Origin: Candidatus Fimadaptatus faecigallinarum
GTDB taxonomy: Bacteria; Bacillota; Clostridia; Christensenellales; Aristaeellaceae
Reading direction: 5' to 3'
Length of the DNA: 64,000 bases
Assembly: GCA_018714445.1 (NCBI GenBank)
Contig: DVNK01000038.1
Coordinates: forward strand, 1-64,000
Numbering within the stretch: the first letter of the stretch is position 1; each line of letters starts with the position of its first letter. The notes under the pieces are model-generated. The model saw only the letters and a program-made list of their open reading frames with translations, ran no database searches and had not been told where the DNA came from. The position numbers and the translations under genes are program-made. Below, piece after piece: positions 35,604 to 44,400 of this stretch.

Positions 35604-36116
35604 ATGCTGTGGGATCGCGTGCGCGCGGGGGAGACATTGAACATGCTGTCGGCGCGGTTGAACCGGCCGGCCTGCATGATAATGCGCGCCAACCGGCTGG
35701 CCAGCCCGGCCTGGCTGCTGCCGGGGCGCGAGATAATCGTGCCGCCGGAGGACTACTGCATGTGGGACGCCGGCGAATGCCCCAACCGCTTCTTTCGCTG
35801 TCCGGCGCGCGACGAACGCCCGCGCCTGCGCCATGTGCTGCGTCCCAGCGAGCGCGCGCAGGATGTAGCACGGCGCTATGGCCTGCCCGAGCGACTGGTA
35901 CTGTTGGCTGCGGGCACCCGTGCGCTCTCTCCAGGGCGGGCGATCTACCTGCCCGCTCCGCCGGCCGGGGCGCACATCGTCACCGTTATGCCCGGCCAGA
36001 CCGTTGAGAGCATCTGCCTTGCCCATCGCATGACGCCTGAGCGGTTTGCGCTGATCAACTCGCTCAGCGCGCCGCTGATGCCCGGCATGCGCGTACTGGT
36101 AGAGCGCGCGCAGTGA
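35604..36116 (+). CDS. LysM-domain protein
   Basis: A 170-residue protein made mostly of LysM-like modules: residues 2-48 (DRVRAGETLNMLSARLNRP to REIIVP), a degenerate middle module (about 75-118), and 124-168 (IVTVMPGQTVESICLAHRM to MRVLVE). LysM modules bind peptidoglycan or chitin-type glycans. No signal peptide is visible, which suggests a spore-associated or forespore role, as for SafA-type proteins, or non-classical export (inference). The start follows TGGAGGCGG. It is monocistronic and convergent with the GNAT gene. Confidence 0.75.
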   Translation: MLWDRVRAGETLNMLSARLNRPACMIMRANRLASPAWLLPGREIIVPPEDYCMWDAGECPNRFFRCPARDERPRLRHVLRPSERAQDVARRYGLPERLVLLAAGTRALSPGRAIYLPAPPAGAHIVTVMPGQTVESICLAHRMTPERFALINSLSAPLMPGMRVLVERAQ

Positions 36117-36189
36117 GCAATGCGGAACGGCTGCCGGAGCAGGCCCGCGCCGGTATCGCGCCGCGAATTTGAGACGCTGCCGCGCTCCG

Positions 36190-36740
36190 CGGCCGCGTCG
36201 ATCATGTCGCGGCAAGGCCGCGCGTCCGTAAGCCCAAATCCCGCACGTTACGCATTCGGCTTGACAATGCGCCGCGCCGCAACTCGTAAAAATTGCTTGG
36301 CTCGGCCACCGTCGATCATGTCGCGGTAAGACCGCGCGTCGGTCAGCTCAAGCCTCACCCGTTCCGCATTCGCATTGACAATGCGCCGCGCCGCAACTCG
36401 TAAAAATTGCTTGGTTCGGCCACCTCATCGAACATGTCGCGGTAAGGCCGTGCGTCGGTCAGCTCAAGCCTCACCCGTTCCGCATTCGCATTGACAATGC
36501 GCCGCGCCGCAACTCGTAAAAATTGCTTGGCTCGGCCACCGTCGATAATGTCACGGTAAGACCGCGTGTCCGTAAGCCCAAATCCCGCACGCTCCGCATT
36601 CGGCTTGACAATGTGCCGCGCCGCAACTCGTAAAAATTGCTTGGCTCGGCTACCTCGTCAAACATGTCATGGCAAGGCCGCGCGTCGGTCAGCTCAAGCC
36701 TCACCCGTTCCGCATTCGGCTTGACAATGCGCCGCGCCGC
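36190..36740 (-). repeat. 114/116-bp array of GNAT gene-tail copies, five units
   Basis: TTGACAATG landmarks at 36261, 36375, 36491, 36605 and 36721; the last lies in the gene. Each copy repeats about the last 37 codons (NFYELRRGALS...MRNG) and the stop. Spacings alternate 114 and 116 because alternate copies have lost two bases. Confidence 0.95.
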
Positions 36741-37255
36741 AACTCGTAAAAATTGCTTAGCTCGGCCACTTCATCGAACATGTCGCGATAAGGCCGCGTG
36801 TCAGTCAGCTCAAATCCCGCCCGTTCCAGCGTCCGGCACGACGCGACATTGCGCTGCGCCGCCGTGGCAAACAGCGCGTCCACGCCGTATTCCGCGAACA
36901 CATGCCTCACAAACGCGCGCACTGCCTCGGCCATGTACCCCTGGCCCCGGTACTGCGCGCCCAGAAAGTACGTTATGCCCACCCTGCCCATGTCCTCGTA
37001 GTACGACGTGCCCACGCTGCCTATCGTGCGGCCGTCCGCGCGCCGCTCTATCGCAAACGCGAGGTATGCGCGATGCGGGTCGCCCTCGGCCTCCAACTGC
37101 ATCGCCTCGCGCAGCCAGTCGCCCATCCACTCGTGACATCGGCTGCAGTCGCCGAATATCTCGTGCAGGCTGCCGTCCGACGCCATCTCTATGAACGCGT
37201 GCTCGTCCGCGAGCGTCAGACTGCGTATCACAAGGCGCGCTGTCTCAAGTCTCAT
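36701..37255 (-). CDS. GNAT family N-acetyltransferase (RimJ/RimL-like)
   Basis: A 184-residue acetyltransferase. Start ETARLVIRSLTLAD, mid YFLGAQYRGQGYMAEAVRAF (acetyl-CoA loop Q-Y-R-G-Q-G-Y), then NVASCRTLERAGFE are the standard RimJ/RimL-type motifs. The target may be a protein N-terminus or a small amine. The ATG at 37255 has AAAGGAG upstream, with 11-nt spacing; a longer frame has no better site. The last third of the gene is the unit of the downstream array, and the copies let frame-open fragments arise but none has a start signal. Confidence 0.9.
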   Translation of the reverse strand: MRLETARLVIRSLTLADEHAFIEMASDGSLHEIFGDCSRCHEWMGDWLREAMQLEAEGDPHRAYLAFAIERRADGRTIGSVGTSYYEDMGRVGITYFLGAQYRGQGYMAEAVRAFVRHVFAEYGVDALFATAAQRNVASCRTLERAGFELTDTRPYRDMFDEVAELSNFYELRRGALSSRMRNG

Positions 37256-37404
37256 CCGCCATGCATCTCCTTTAGCAGTTCTATACCATTTATATGATAC
37301 CATGGCCCGGCCGGCGCGGCCACCCATTTTTTCATTGCCATTAAAACTCGCGCCAATGTGAATATCATAGAAAAAAATTGCACTCATTGCGCAAGATTAT
37401 GTAT

Positions 37405-37432
37405 TTGAATCGCCGCGCGGACGTGATATAAT
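37405..37432 (+). promoter_or_regulatory. promoter of DUF1638-sda-sulfatase operon
   Basis: TTGAAT (37405-37410), 16-bp spacer, TATAAT (37427-37432) with extended TGA. Confidence 0.7.
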
Positions 37433-37471
37433 TCAATCAATGATAACCCGCGCAAGGAGGGCGTTCCGCTC

Positions 37472-38311
37472 ATGAGAATACACATCGTGGCCTGCCGCAT
37501 ATTGGCGCGCGAGCTGAGCGCGCTGGCGGCCACCAGTCCCAACATGGTCGACATCACCTGGCTGGCGCGCGGCCTGCACAATACCCCCACCAAGCTGCGC
37601 GACCGCATAGTCGAAACGCTGGACGATATATATGCCCAAATAGACCGCAATGAGCTCGAGTTCCGCCCCGACTACATCGTGCTGGGCTATGGACTGTGCT
37701 CAAACGGCGTCGTAGGCGTGGAGTGCCGCGACATACCGATAGTCGTGCCGCGCACCGACGACTGCATCGCGCTGTTCCTGGGCTCCCAGCAGCGCTATAT
37801 GAAGGAATTCGCCGAGTCCGGCGGCGCGTACTGGCTCAACAGCGGCTGGCTTGAACACAGCGCGCGCCTGTTCGACGAGGAGGACTTCCGCCGCCGCCGC
37901 TGGCTCGAGTACGCCGAAAAGTACGGCGAGGAAAACGCCGACTACCTCATCGAGGTCGAAAGCAGCTGGATGAACAACTACTCCACGCTGGGCTTCATCC
38001 ACTCCAGCGTCTACGAGAGTCCCGAGTATCTCCACCATACCGTGCGCGAGGCCGAAAAGCACAACTGGCAGCTGCGCGAGGTCAACGACGACCTGCGCAT
38101 GCTCCGCATGATGGTAAACGGCGACTGGAACGAAAATGAGTTCCTGATACTCAAGCCCGGCGAGCGCATAGCCGCCGACTACGCCGGCGCAAAGCTCAAG
38201 GCTGAACCCGCGCCGCAGCCGCCACAGCCCGTCTCAGCGGCGCGCCCTTCCAACGAGCCGGTATCGGTGGCATTCCCGTATGGCGATGCAAAGGGCGGGG
38301 TCTCGAAATGA
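37472..38311 (+). CDS. DUF1638 domain protein
   Basis: A 279-residue protein of the DUF1638 family, which occurs in anaerobes near corrinoid methyltransferase genes and has no proven function. Visible are HIVACRILARELSAL at the start, VLGYGLCSNGVVG near 71 with a conserved Cys, and RTDDCIALFLGS near 93. The C-terminal 35 residues are Pro/Ala-rich and variable. The start follows AAGGAGG. Its TGA overlaps the ATG of sdaAB, so it is translationally coupled to serine dehydratase, an unusual partner. Confidence 0.85.
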   Translation: MRIHIVACRILARELSALAATSPNMVDITWLARGLHNTPTKLRDRIVETLDDIYAQIDRNELEFRPDYIVLGYGLCSNGVVGVECRDIPIVVPRTDDCIALFLGSQQRYMKEFAESGGAYWLNSGWLEHSARLFDEEDFRRRRWLEYAEKYGEENADYLIEVESSWMNNYSTLGFIHSSVYESPEYLHHTVREAEKHNWQLREVNDDLRMLRMMVNGDWNENEFLILKPGERIAADYAGAKLKAEPAPQPPQPVSAARPSNEPVSVAFPYGDAKGGVSK

Positions 38312-38973
38312 ACGTGAGCGTATTTGAGGCGCTGGGCCCGGTCATGATAGGCCCGTCCAGCTCGCATACCGCCGGCGCGGCGCGACTGGCGCGCGTGGCG
38401 GCGCTGGCTGTGCAGGGCGAGTTCGACCACGTGGACTTCGTGCTGCACGGGTCGTTTGCGCGCACGTACCTGGGCCACGGCACCGATCGCGCGCTGGTGG
38501 CCGGCGTGCTGGGGCTGAGCGCGTCGGACGAGCGGTTGCCGCATGCGTTTGAACTGGCGCGCATGTGCAATCTGACGTACACGTTCTCCGAGGAGGAGAT
38601 GCGCGACGTGCACGAAAACACGGTGCGCATGGTGTTCCACATGAAGCAGGGCGCGCCCCAGACCGTCGTCGGCTCGTCGATAGGCGGCGGGCAGATCGTC
38701 ATAACCTCCATAAACGGCTTCGACGTCGAGTACACCGCTCAGTCAAACGCGCTGGTCATCACCCAGCGCGACCGCAAGGGCGTGATAAGCCACATCGCCG
38801 GCGCATTGGCCGATCACGACATAAACATAGGCGTCATGCGCCTGAGCCGGCGCGCGCGCGGCGACGTGGCCTGCACGATAATCGAGGTCGACTCGCCGGT
38901 ATCGCCCGATATCGTGACCCAGCTCCGGAACCTGCCCGACGTTATGTCGGTGCGCGCGATCAACCTACACTGA
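38308..38973 (+). CDS. sdaAB: L-serine dehydratase beta subunit, iron-sulfur type
   Basis: With SdaAA it converts L-serine to pyruvate and ammonia through an oxygen-sensitive 4Fe-4S cluster. The 221-residue protein begins with VFEALGPVMIGPSSSHTAGA, the family signature, and ends with an ACT domain (about 150-221, starting ITQRDRKGVISHIAG). Start overlaps the DUF1638 stop (ATGA). It is followed 21 bp later by the alpha subunit. Confidence 0.95.
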   Translation: MNVSVFEALGPVMIGPSSSHTAGAARLARVAALAVQGEFDHVDFVLHGSFARTYLGHGTDRALVAGVLGLSASDERLPHAFELARMCNLTYTFSEEEMRDVHENTVRMVFHMKQGAPQTVVGSSIGGGQIVITSINGFDVEYTAQSNALVITQRDRKGVISHIAGALADHDINIGVMRLSRRARGDVACTIIEVDSPVSPDIVTQLRNLPDVMSVRAINLH

Positions 38974-38994
38974 CGAAAGGCGCTGAGTTACGAT

Positions 38995-39867
38995 ATGTAC
39001 GACAACTTTGGCGAACTGCTTGAATACTGCACGCAGCACGAGTGCCCGATAAGCGAGGCCGTGCTGCGCAACGAGACCAAACTGACCGGACAGAGCCGCG
39101 AACAGGTGCTGACCGGACTGCGCGACATGTTCGAGGTCATGCGCGCGTCGGCGGCGCGGGCACTGGATGCGCCGCTCAAGGCGGGATTCTCGCTGATATC
39201 AGGCGTGGCCCACCGGCAGAGCACGTACGCCGCGCGCACCGACACGCTGTGCGGCAACATGATAAATAAGCTTATGGCGCGCGCGCTGTCCAGCAGCGAG
39301 ACCAATGCCGCCATGGGCCGCATCTGCGCCGCTCCAACCGCGGGCGCATGCGGCATACTGCCGGCCGTACTGATAACGCTGGGCGAACAGCGCGGCGCAA
39401 CCGAGGACGAACTGCTGCGCGCACTGGCGACGGCGTCGGGCGTGGGCGCAGTGATAATAAAAAATGCCACGGTATCCGGCGCGGAGGGCGGCTGTCAGGC
39501 CGAGTGCGGCGTGGCGGCGGCTATGGCGGCGGCGGGCGCGGTCGAACTGGCCGGCGGCACGCCCCGACAGGCGCTGGACGCGGCCGCGTTCGCGCTGGAA
39601 AACGTGATGGGCCTGGTGTGCGACCCGGTCGCGGGGCTGGTGCAGGTGCCGTGCGCGCTGCGCAATGCATCGCAATCGGTCAATGCGCTGCTCAGCGCCG
39701 ATCTGGCGCTGGGCGGCATGGAATCGCTGATACCGCTGGATCAGGTCGTGGAGGCGATGTACAGCGTCGGCCACATGCTGCCCACGCAACTGCGCGAGAC
39801 CGCGCTGGGCGGCATAGCGGCCACGCCCGCCGGTCGCGCGGTACAGGTAAAACCCGCCGACGAGTGA
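38995..39867 (+). CDS. sdaAA: L-serine dehydratase alpha subunit, iron-sulfur type
   Basis: The catalytic subunit, 290 residues. Cluster and substrate regions visible are APTAGACGILPAVL (near 105), CQAECGVAAAMAAAG (near 165) and GLVCDPVAGLVQVPCALRN (near 205), containing the conserved cysteines. Length is normal for the two-subunit form of Clostridia. The ribosome site GAAAGG is distant (about 14 nt), so coupling from sdaAB is likely. Confidence 0.95.
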   Translation: MYDNFGELLEYCTQHECPISEAVLRNETKLTGQSREQVLTGLRDMFEVMRASAARALDAPLKAGFSLISGVAHRQSTYAARTDTLCGNMINKLMARALSSSETNAAMGRICAAPTAGACGILPAVLITLGEQRGATEDELLRALATASGVGAVIIKNATVSGAEGGCQAECGVAAAMAAAGAVELAGGTPRQALDAAAFALENVMGLVCDPVAGLVQVPCALRNASQSVNALLSADLALGGMESLIPLDQVVEAMYSVGHMLPTQLRETALGGIAATPAGRAVQVKPADE

Positions 39868-39940
39868 CCTAACCCCCATGGATAAACGCATGCCCGGCGC
39901 GGCCGCGCCGACGCGCCCGCCCGGCGAAGGGAGGCAGCTT

Positions 39941-41359
39941 ATGCGCAGTTCGAACCGTCCCAACGTGCTGCTGATACTGACCGACGACCAGCGCTTTGAC
40001 ACTATCCACGCGCTGGGCAATCCCGACATAATCACTCCCAACATGGACTGGCTGGCCGCGCGCGGCGCGGCGTTCACTCAGGCGCACATACCCGGCGGCT
40101 CCAGCGGCGCGGTGTGCATGCCCAGCCGCGCGATGATACACAGCGGCCGCCGGCTCTACGACCTGTGCGGCGAGGGCGGCACGATACCGCCCGAACACAC
40201 GACGCTGGGCGAGGCGCTGCGCCGGCCCGACGCAAACGGACAGAGCTACTACTGCTTCGGCACCGGCAAGTGGCACAACGGCCCGCCGGCATTCACGCGC
40301 AGCTTTGACGCCGGCGACAACATATTCTTTGGCGGCATGTGGGATCACTGGAACGTGCCGACCTGCCGCTACGACCCCACCGGCGAGTACGACAACGAGA
40401 TCAACTTCGTGGGCAACTTCTGGCAGTCCAACGCGATAACCCGCGTGCACTGCGACAAGTTCAATCCGGGCGTACACTCGAGCGAGCTGCTGACGCAGAC
40501 CACGCTGGACGCACTGGACGATCTGCCTGCGGACAAGCCGTTTTTCATATACACGGCGTACCTGGCGCCGCATGACCCGCGCACTATGCCGCGCCGGTTC
40601 GAGCAGATGTACGACCCCGCGCGCATCGCGCTGCCGCCCAACTTCCGCGCCGAGCACTTTGACTACGGCGTGCACTCGATCCGCGACGAGGTGCTGGCCG
40701 CATACCCGCGCAACGAATCCGAAGTGCGCCGCCACATCGCCCAGTACTACGCGATGATAACCCATCTGGACGATCAGATAGGCCGCATAATAGACGCGCT
40801 GCGCACAAAGGGCCTGCTGGACGACACGATAATAATACTGGCCGGCGACAACGGCCTGGCCTGCGGCGAGCACGGGCTGATGGGCAAGCAGAGCCTGTAC
40901 GAACACAGCGCGCGCGTGCCGCTGCTCATCAGCGGCCCCGGCATACCGTCCGGGTTGCGCATAGACAATTACGTTTATCTGATGGACATCTATCCCACGC
41001 TATGCGAGCTGCTGGGCATTGAGTTGCCCCCGAGCGTGCAGGGCGTGAGCTTCGCGCCGATGCTGCGCGACCCGACTTACGTCACGCGCCCCGAGCTGTA
41101 CATGATGTACTGCGAGCTGATTCGCGCGGTGCAGGACGACCGGTTCAAGCTGATTGAGTACCGCAACGGCCCCTGCGGCCCCCGCCGCCAGCTGTTCGAT
41201 CTGAAGTCCGACCCCTGGGAGACCCGCGACCTTTACGGCCAGTACGGCTATCGGCAGGTCGTGCAACGCCTGCTCGCACTGCGCGAGCGGCAGCGCGCCA
41301 TATGGGAACACGACGGCCAGCAGAGCCGCATGTTCTGGCAGGGCGCTGCGGCGGATTGA
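39941..41359 (+). CDS. type I sulfatase (Cys-type)
   Basis: Hydrolyses sulfate esters, in gut anaerobes usually on mucin or glycosaminoglycan sugars. The 472-residue protein has the activation motif CMPSR at 59-63, where Cys59 must be converted to formylglycine; an anaerobic sulfatase-maturing enzyme would be needed and is not in the window. Metal ligands lie in LTDDQ (near 14) and AGDNGLACGEHG (near 303). No signal peptide, so cytoplasmic. The ATG at 39941 has GGGAGG; the frame upstream lacks a site. It is last in the DUF1638-sda operon. A damaged copy of its tail follows. Confidence 0.92.
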   Translation: MRSSNRPNVLLILTDDQRFDTIHALGNPDIITPNMDWLAARGAAFTQAHIPGGSSGAVCMPSRAMIHSGRRLYDLCGEGGTIPPEHTTLGEALRRPDANGQSYYCFGTGKWHNGPPAFTRSFDAGDNIFFGGMWDHWNVPTCRYDPTGEYDNEINFVGNFWQSNAITRVHCDKFNPGVHSSELLTQTTLDALDDLPADKPFFIYTAYLAPHDPRTMPRRFEQMYDPARIALPPNFRAEHFDYGVHSIRDEVLAAYPRNESEVRRHIAQYYAMITHLDDQIGRIIDALRTKGLLDDTIIILAGDNGLACGEHGLMGKQSLYEHSARVPLLISGPGIPSGLRIDNYVYLMDIYPTLCELLGIELPPSVQGVSFAPMLRDPTYVTRPELYMMYCELIRAVQDDRFKLIEYRNGPCGPRRQLFDLKSDPWETRDLYGQYGYRQVVQRLLALRERQRAIWEHDGQQSRMFWQGAAAD

Positions 41360-41365
41360 GTCCGA

Positions 41366-41503
41366 CTGCGGATTGCGTGCGATGGCAAGCGCGGCAGCGT
41401 CGAGCAGCCGTTCGATCTGAAGGTCGACCCCTGGGCGACCCGCAACGTATACGGCCAGCACGGCTATCGGCAGGTCGTGCAAAGCCTGCTCGCACTGCAT
41501 TAG
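41366..41503 (+). pseudogene. duplicated sulfatase 3' fragment
   Basis: From 41411 to about 41501 the sequence matches the gene at 41194-41284 with an offset of 217 bp (FDLK.DPW.TR..YGQ.GYRQVVQ.LLALR) and ends in its own TAG. It has no start or ribosome site. It is a two-copy version of the gene-tail arrays seen elsewhere. Confidence 0.88.
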
Positions 41504-41657
41504 CCGGCAATTCATTCCCACGAACTGGCACAGTCGCGCCGTCAGCGCGCTCCTGCGATACACGTTATGAACTTCATAAGGCCGTCCACAGCGCAAAACG
41601 CAGTCAATAGCGAATAGCGCCTTTTGTGGGCGAATCCATAGCTCGTATGAATAACAT

Positions 41658-41696
41658 CAAGCCCGGCGCTCCGCTAACAGGCGAGCGCCGGGCTTG
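41658..41696. terminator. bidirectional terminator between sulfatase and helD
   Basis: A 14-bp perfect stem (41658-41671 with 41683-41696) and 11-nt loop. The plus tail is GTTGTATATTC; the minus tail ATGTTATTC. Tail repeats of both convergent genes lie between their stops and this hairpin. Confidence 0.7.
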
Positions 41697-41729
41697 GTTG
41701 TATATTCATGTCTATTTGATTTTATGGGC

Positions 41730-41925
41730 ATGCGCCGCGTCTATGATCGTCCACTGTGTTTATGGGAGTCCGCCGTGTTCATGGGCACCACCGCGTTTAT
41801 GCGCGTCCGCAGTATATATGAGCATGCGCCGTGTCTCTGAACATCCACCGCGTTTATGCGCGTCCGGCGTGTTCATGGGCATACACCATGTCTATAAACA
41901 TCCGCCATGCTCATCGGCCGGCGCA
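41730..41925 (-). repeat. about 18-bp array running into the helD gene end
   Basis: Units alternate (T/C)(A/C)TG(G/C)(G/C)C and CATCC(G/A)CC motifs about every 18 bp. The helD stop and last codons (41892-41925) continue the pattern. Confidence 0.75.
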
Positions 41926-44135
41926 TCCGTCTGCGCCACAGCCTCCCGCAGCAGCGGCGTAAGCTCGCCGCTGTACAGCACCGCCAGCTCGTGCAAGGGG
42001 CGCGTCAGGCACACGTACAGCAGCCGTCCGTCCAGCGGCGCGTCCGCGAAGCACTGCTCGCCCGCGTCGGCCATTATCACGCAGTCAAACTCCAGGCCCT
42101 TTACGCAGGTCGCCGCCGCCACTACCACGCCGCCGGCATACTCGCCGTCGCCCGCGTTGAGCAGCTTTGCGCCCAGCGCGTCCGGCAGGCGCTTGAGCAG
42201 CTGCTTGAGCGCCTTGACGTCGCGGCCGATTATCGCTATCGTGCCATAGCCCGCATCCAGATAGCCCTGCGTCAGCTCGGCTATCCGCCTGGCCTGACCC
42301 GCCGCCGTGTCGAACCGCTCGAACTGCGGCGCATTGCCATGCCTGAGCACCGGCCGCGCCTCGACCTGCCCCGGCACCGGTTGCGCCCGCGCCACGCAGT
42401 TGGCCGTGTTCATTATCTCGACGGTGTTGCGGTAGCTGGTTACCAGGTTGTGGCGCGTCACGTCGCCGCCGAACACGCCCTGCGCTACCTCGTCCCAGTC
42501 GGCTATGCCCCGGTACGCGTGCACGCCCTGCATCAGGTCGCCCACTATCGTGAACGAGTCGTTGCCGGTCAGCCGCTTGAGCAGCATGAACTCCATTGGC
42601 GAGAAGTCCTGCGCCTCGTCTATGACCAGGTGGCGTATGTCCAGCCGCTTGAGCGCGAACATCCGCGCCGCTATCACGCACAGCGGCGCTATGTCCTCGC
42701 TCTCGACCGAGCGCGCAGTGGCATGCTGGAGCGTGTACTCGCCCGCCTCGCCGCCCTGCCTGCGCCAGAACTCGCGATAGGCATCCAGCGCGCTGAGCTT
42801 GGGGAAGCTCGCCAGCACGCCCTTTACGAATTCGTTCACGCCGGTGTGCGCGTGCTTTATCTGCGCGTCGCGCTGGTCAAACAGCTTGCGCATCTTGGCA
42901 CGGCGCGCCTCGCCGTCCGGCATCGTCCGGCACAGCTTGTCCACCTTTCGGTCGCACATATCCATCAGGTAGTTTTCGACCTCGTCGACCGCCGCGCGCA
43001 CCTGCTGCTTGAGCAGCTTGCCGAACTCGGTCAGCCGCCGCTCCAGCGGGAACGGCTTGCAGTCCTCCATAAAGAACTTGTACACCTGCTCCGGCGTCAG
43101 TATCGTCGCCGGGCCGTAGACCACCGCCGCATGCGTGGCGAACGCGCGCTCGTAGTCGTCCATGAATGCGTCGAGCTGCCGGAGCGTGTCCAGCGAGCCC
43201 TTGCGCCGGAGCACCCGGTTGAGCCGCGCGCGCGCGTCCTCGTCCAACTCCAGCAGTTCGCCCAGCCGGTCGGTCGCGTCCACGCGCGGCAGCTTCTTGC
43301 CCAGCAGTCCCCCTATCAGCAGCGGGAACGTGGTCTGTACGACCCGGTCCACGCCCAGATCCGGCAGTACTCCCGATATGTAGTCCAGAAACAGCGGGCT
43401 GGGCGCAAGTATCATCATCTGCTCGGGACTCATGCGGTCCTGGTACGCGTAGAGCAGATACGCTATGCGATGCAACGCTATGGTGGTCTTGCCCGAGCCG
43501 GCGACGCCCTGCACTATCAGCGGCCGGTCGGGCTTGTGGCGGATGACGAAGTTCTGTTCGGCCTGTATCGTGGTGACGATCTCGCGCAGCCGGTCCGCGC
43601 CCACCGTGCCCAGCACCGATTGCAGGTACGCGTCCTGCGACACCACGTCGGTGTCGAATATCGTCAGGAGTTGGCCGTCCTCTATGCCGAACTGGCGCTT
43701 GAGCAGCAGTTCGCCCTCTATCGTGCCGTCGGGCGCGGTGTAGCGCATCGGCCCCAGCTGCCCCGAATAGTACAGGTTCGCCACCGGCGAGCGCCAGTCC
43801 ACGACCTCTATGTCCAGCGATTCGCGCCGCGTCACGCCGTACTTGCCTATGTAGTACGTGTCGGTGTACTTGTGCCGGCGCGGCCGGAAGTCCACGCGCG
43901 TAAAGTACGGCTTGCGCGCTGCCAGGCGCAGGTTGTTCAGCGCCATCTCGTCGCGCGCGTACATCATCTCGCGCAATGGCACTCCGTCGGGATCGTACTT
44001 GCGCGCCTCTATCAGCTTTGCGTAGTCGTCCTTCAGCGCGGCGTCGGCCAGCGCGGTCTCCTGGGTTATTACGTTCAGCGTGTGGTTCAGGTGGTCGAGT
44101 TCGAGTTGGGTATCGGGATGTGCTATCGCGGCCAT
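41892..44135 (-). CDS. helD: HelD-like UvrD-family helicase
   Basis: A 747-residue superfamily 1 ATPase that, in Bacillus, binds RNA polymerase and helps recycle it from stalled or terminated complexes. Residues 1-200 include a coiled-coil N-terminal arm; Walker A is GVAGSGKTT at 210-218; Walker B-like VIDEAQDFSP lies near 500; C-terminal SF1 motifs include CVKGLEFDCVIMADA. Length fits Bacillota HelD. Start has AAGGAGG. It has its own strong promoter and a hairpin in the leader. The last codons belong to the downstream short repeat. Confidence 0.9.
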   Translation of the reverse strand: MAAIAHPDTQLELDHLNHTLNVITQETALADAALKDDYAKLIEARKYDPDGVPLREMMYARDEMALNNLRLAARKPYFTRVDFRPRRHKYTDTYYIGKYGVTRRESLDIEVVDWRSPVANLYYSGQLGPMRYTAPDGTIEGELLLKRQFGIEDGQLLTIFDTDVVSQDAYLQSVLGTVGADRLREIVTTIQAEQNFVIRHKPDRPLIVQGVAGSGKTTIALHRIAYLLYAYQDRMSPEQMMILAPSPLFLDYISGVLPDLGVDRVVQTTFPLLIGGLLGKKLPRVDATDRLGELLELDEDARARLNRVLRRKGSLDTLRQLDAFMDDYERAFATHAAVVYGPATILTPEQVYKFFMEDCKPFPLERRLTEFGKLLKQQVRAAVDEVENYLMDMCDRKVDKLCRTMPDGEARRAKMRKLFDQRDAQIKHAHTGVNEFVKGVLASFPKLSALDAYREFWRRQGGEAGEYTLQHATARSVESEDIAPLCVIAARMFALKRLDIRHLVIDEAQDFSPMEFMLLKRLTGNDSFTIVGDLMQGVHAYRGIADWDEVAQGVFGGDVTRHNLVTSYRNTVEIMNTANCVARAQPVPGQVEARPVLRHGNAPQFERFDTAAGQARRIAELTQGYLDAGYGTIAIIGRDVKALKQLLKRLPDALGAKLLNAGDGEYAGGVVVAAATCVKGLEFDCVIMADAGEQCFADAPLDGRLLYVCLTRPLHELAVLYSGELTPLLREAVAQTDAPADEHGGCL

Positions 44136-44180
44136 AGACGCCTCCTTTGCGCGGTCGTATGTGTATAAGAAGCAATAAGC

Positions 44181-44204
44181 GCCGGGCCTGGACGAGTGCC
44201 CGGC
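44181..44204 (-). promoter_or_regulatory. leader hairpin of helD
   Basis: GCCGGGC and GCCCGGC arms with a 10-nt loop between the helD promoter and its start codon, followed on the minus strand by GCTTATTGCTTC. It could attenuate transcription. Confidence 0.4.
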
Positions 44205-44219
44205 TCGGCGCGGATGTCT

Positions 44220-44248
44220 ATTTTAACACATGTACGAGGCGTTGTCAA
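44220..44248 (-). promoter_or_regulatory. promoter of helD
   Basis: TTGACA (44248-44243), 17-bp spacer, TAAAAT (44225-44220), minus strand. Confidence 0.75.
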
Positions 44249-44400
44249 TCGCTGGCAGCGTGCCTTGCGGGCATGTTTTCAAGTTTTACATGCGGCAGGG
44301 GCCTGAGCGGCCCGCGCGCTCCCAACTTGAGCCATGACCCATGTGTCTGTTTACTTTTCTGCGGGGCCTGCGCTGCGGACAGTTCGCGCCGTGCGCCGGT

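Noticed and set aside
36190-36740. Diversity-generating retroelement variable region
   Set aside because: No reverse transcriptase gene, no template/variable pair with adenine-specific changes, and the copies lie outside the gene after its stop.
41302-41610. Plus-strand 102-residue frame after the sulfatase
   Set aside because: It is in a different frame from the duplicated sulfatase tail and has no ribosome site.
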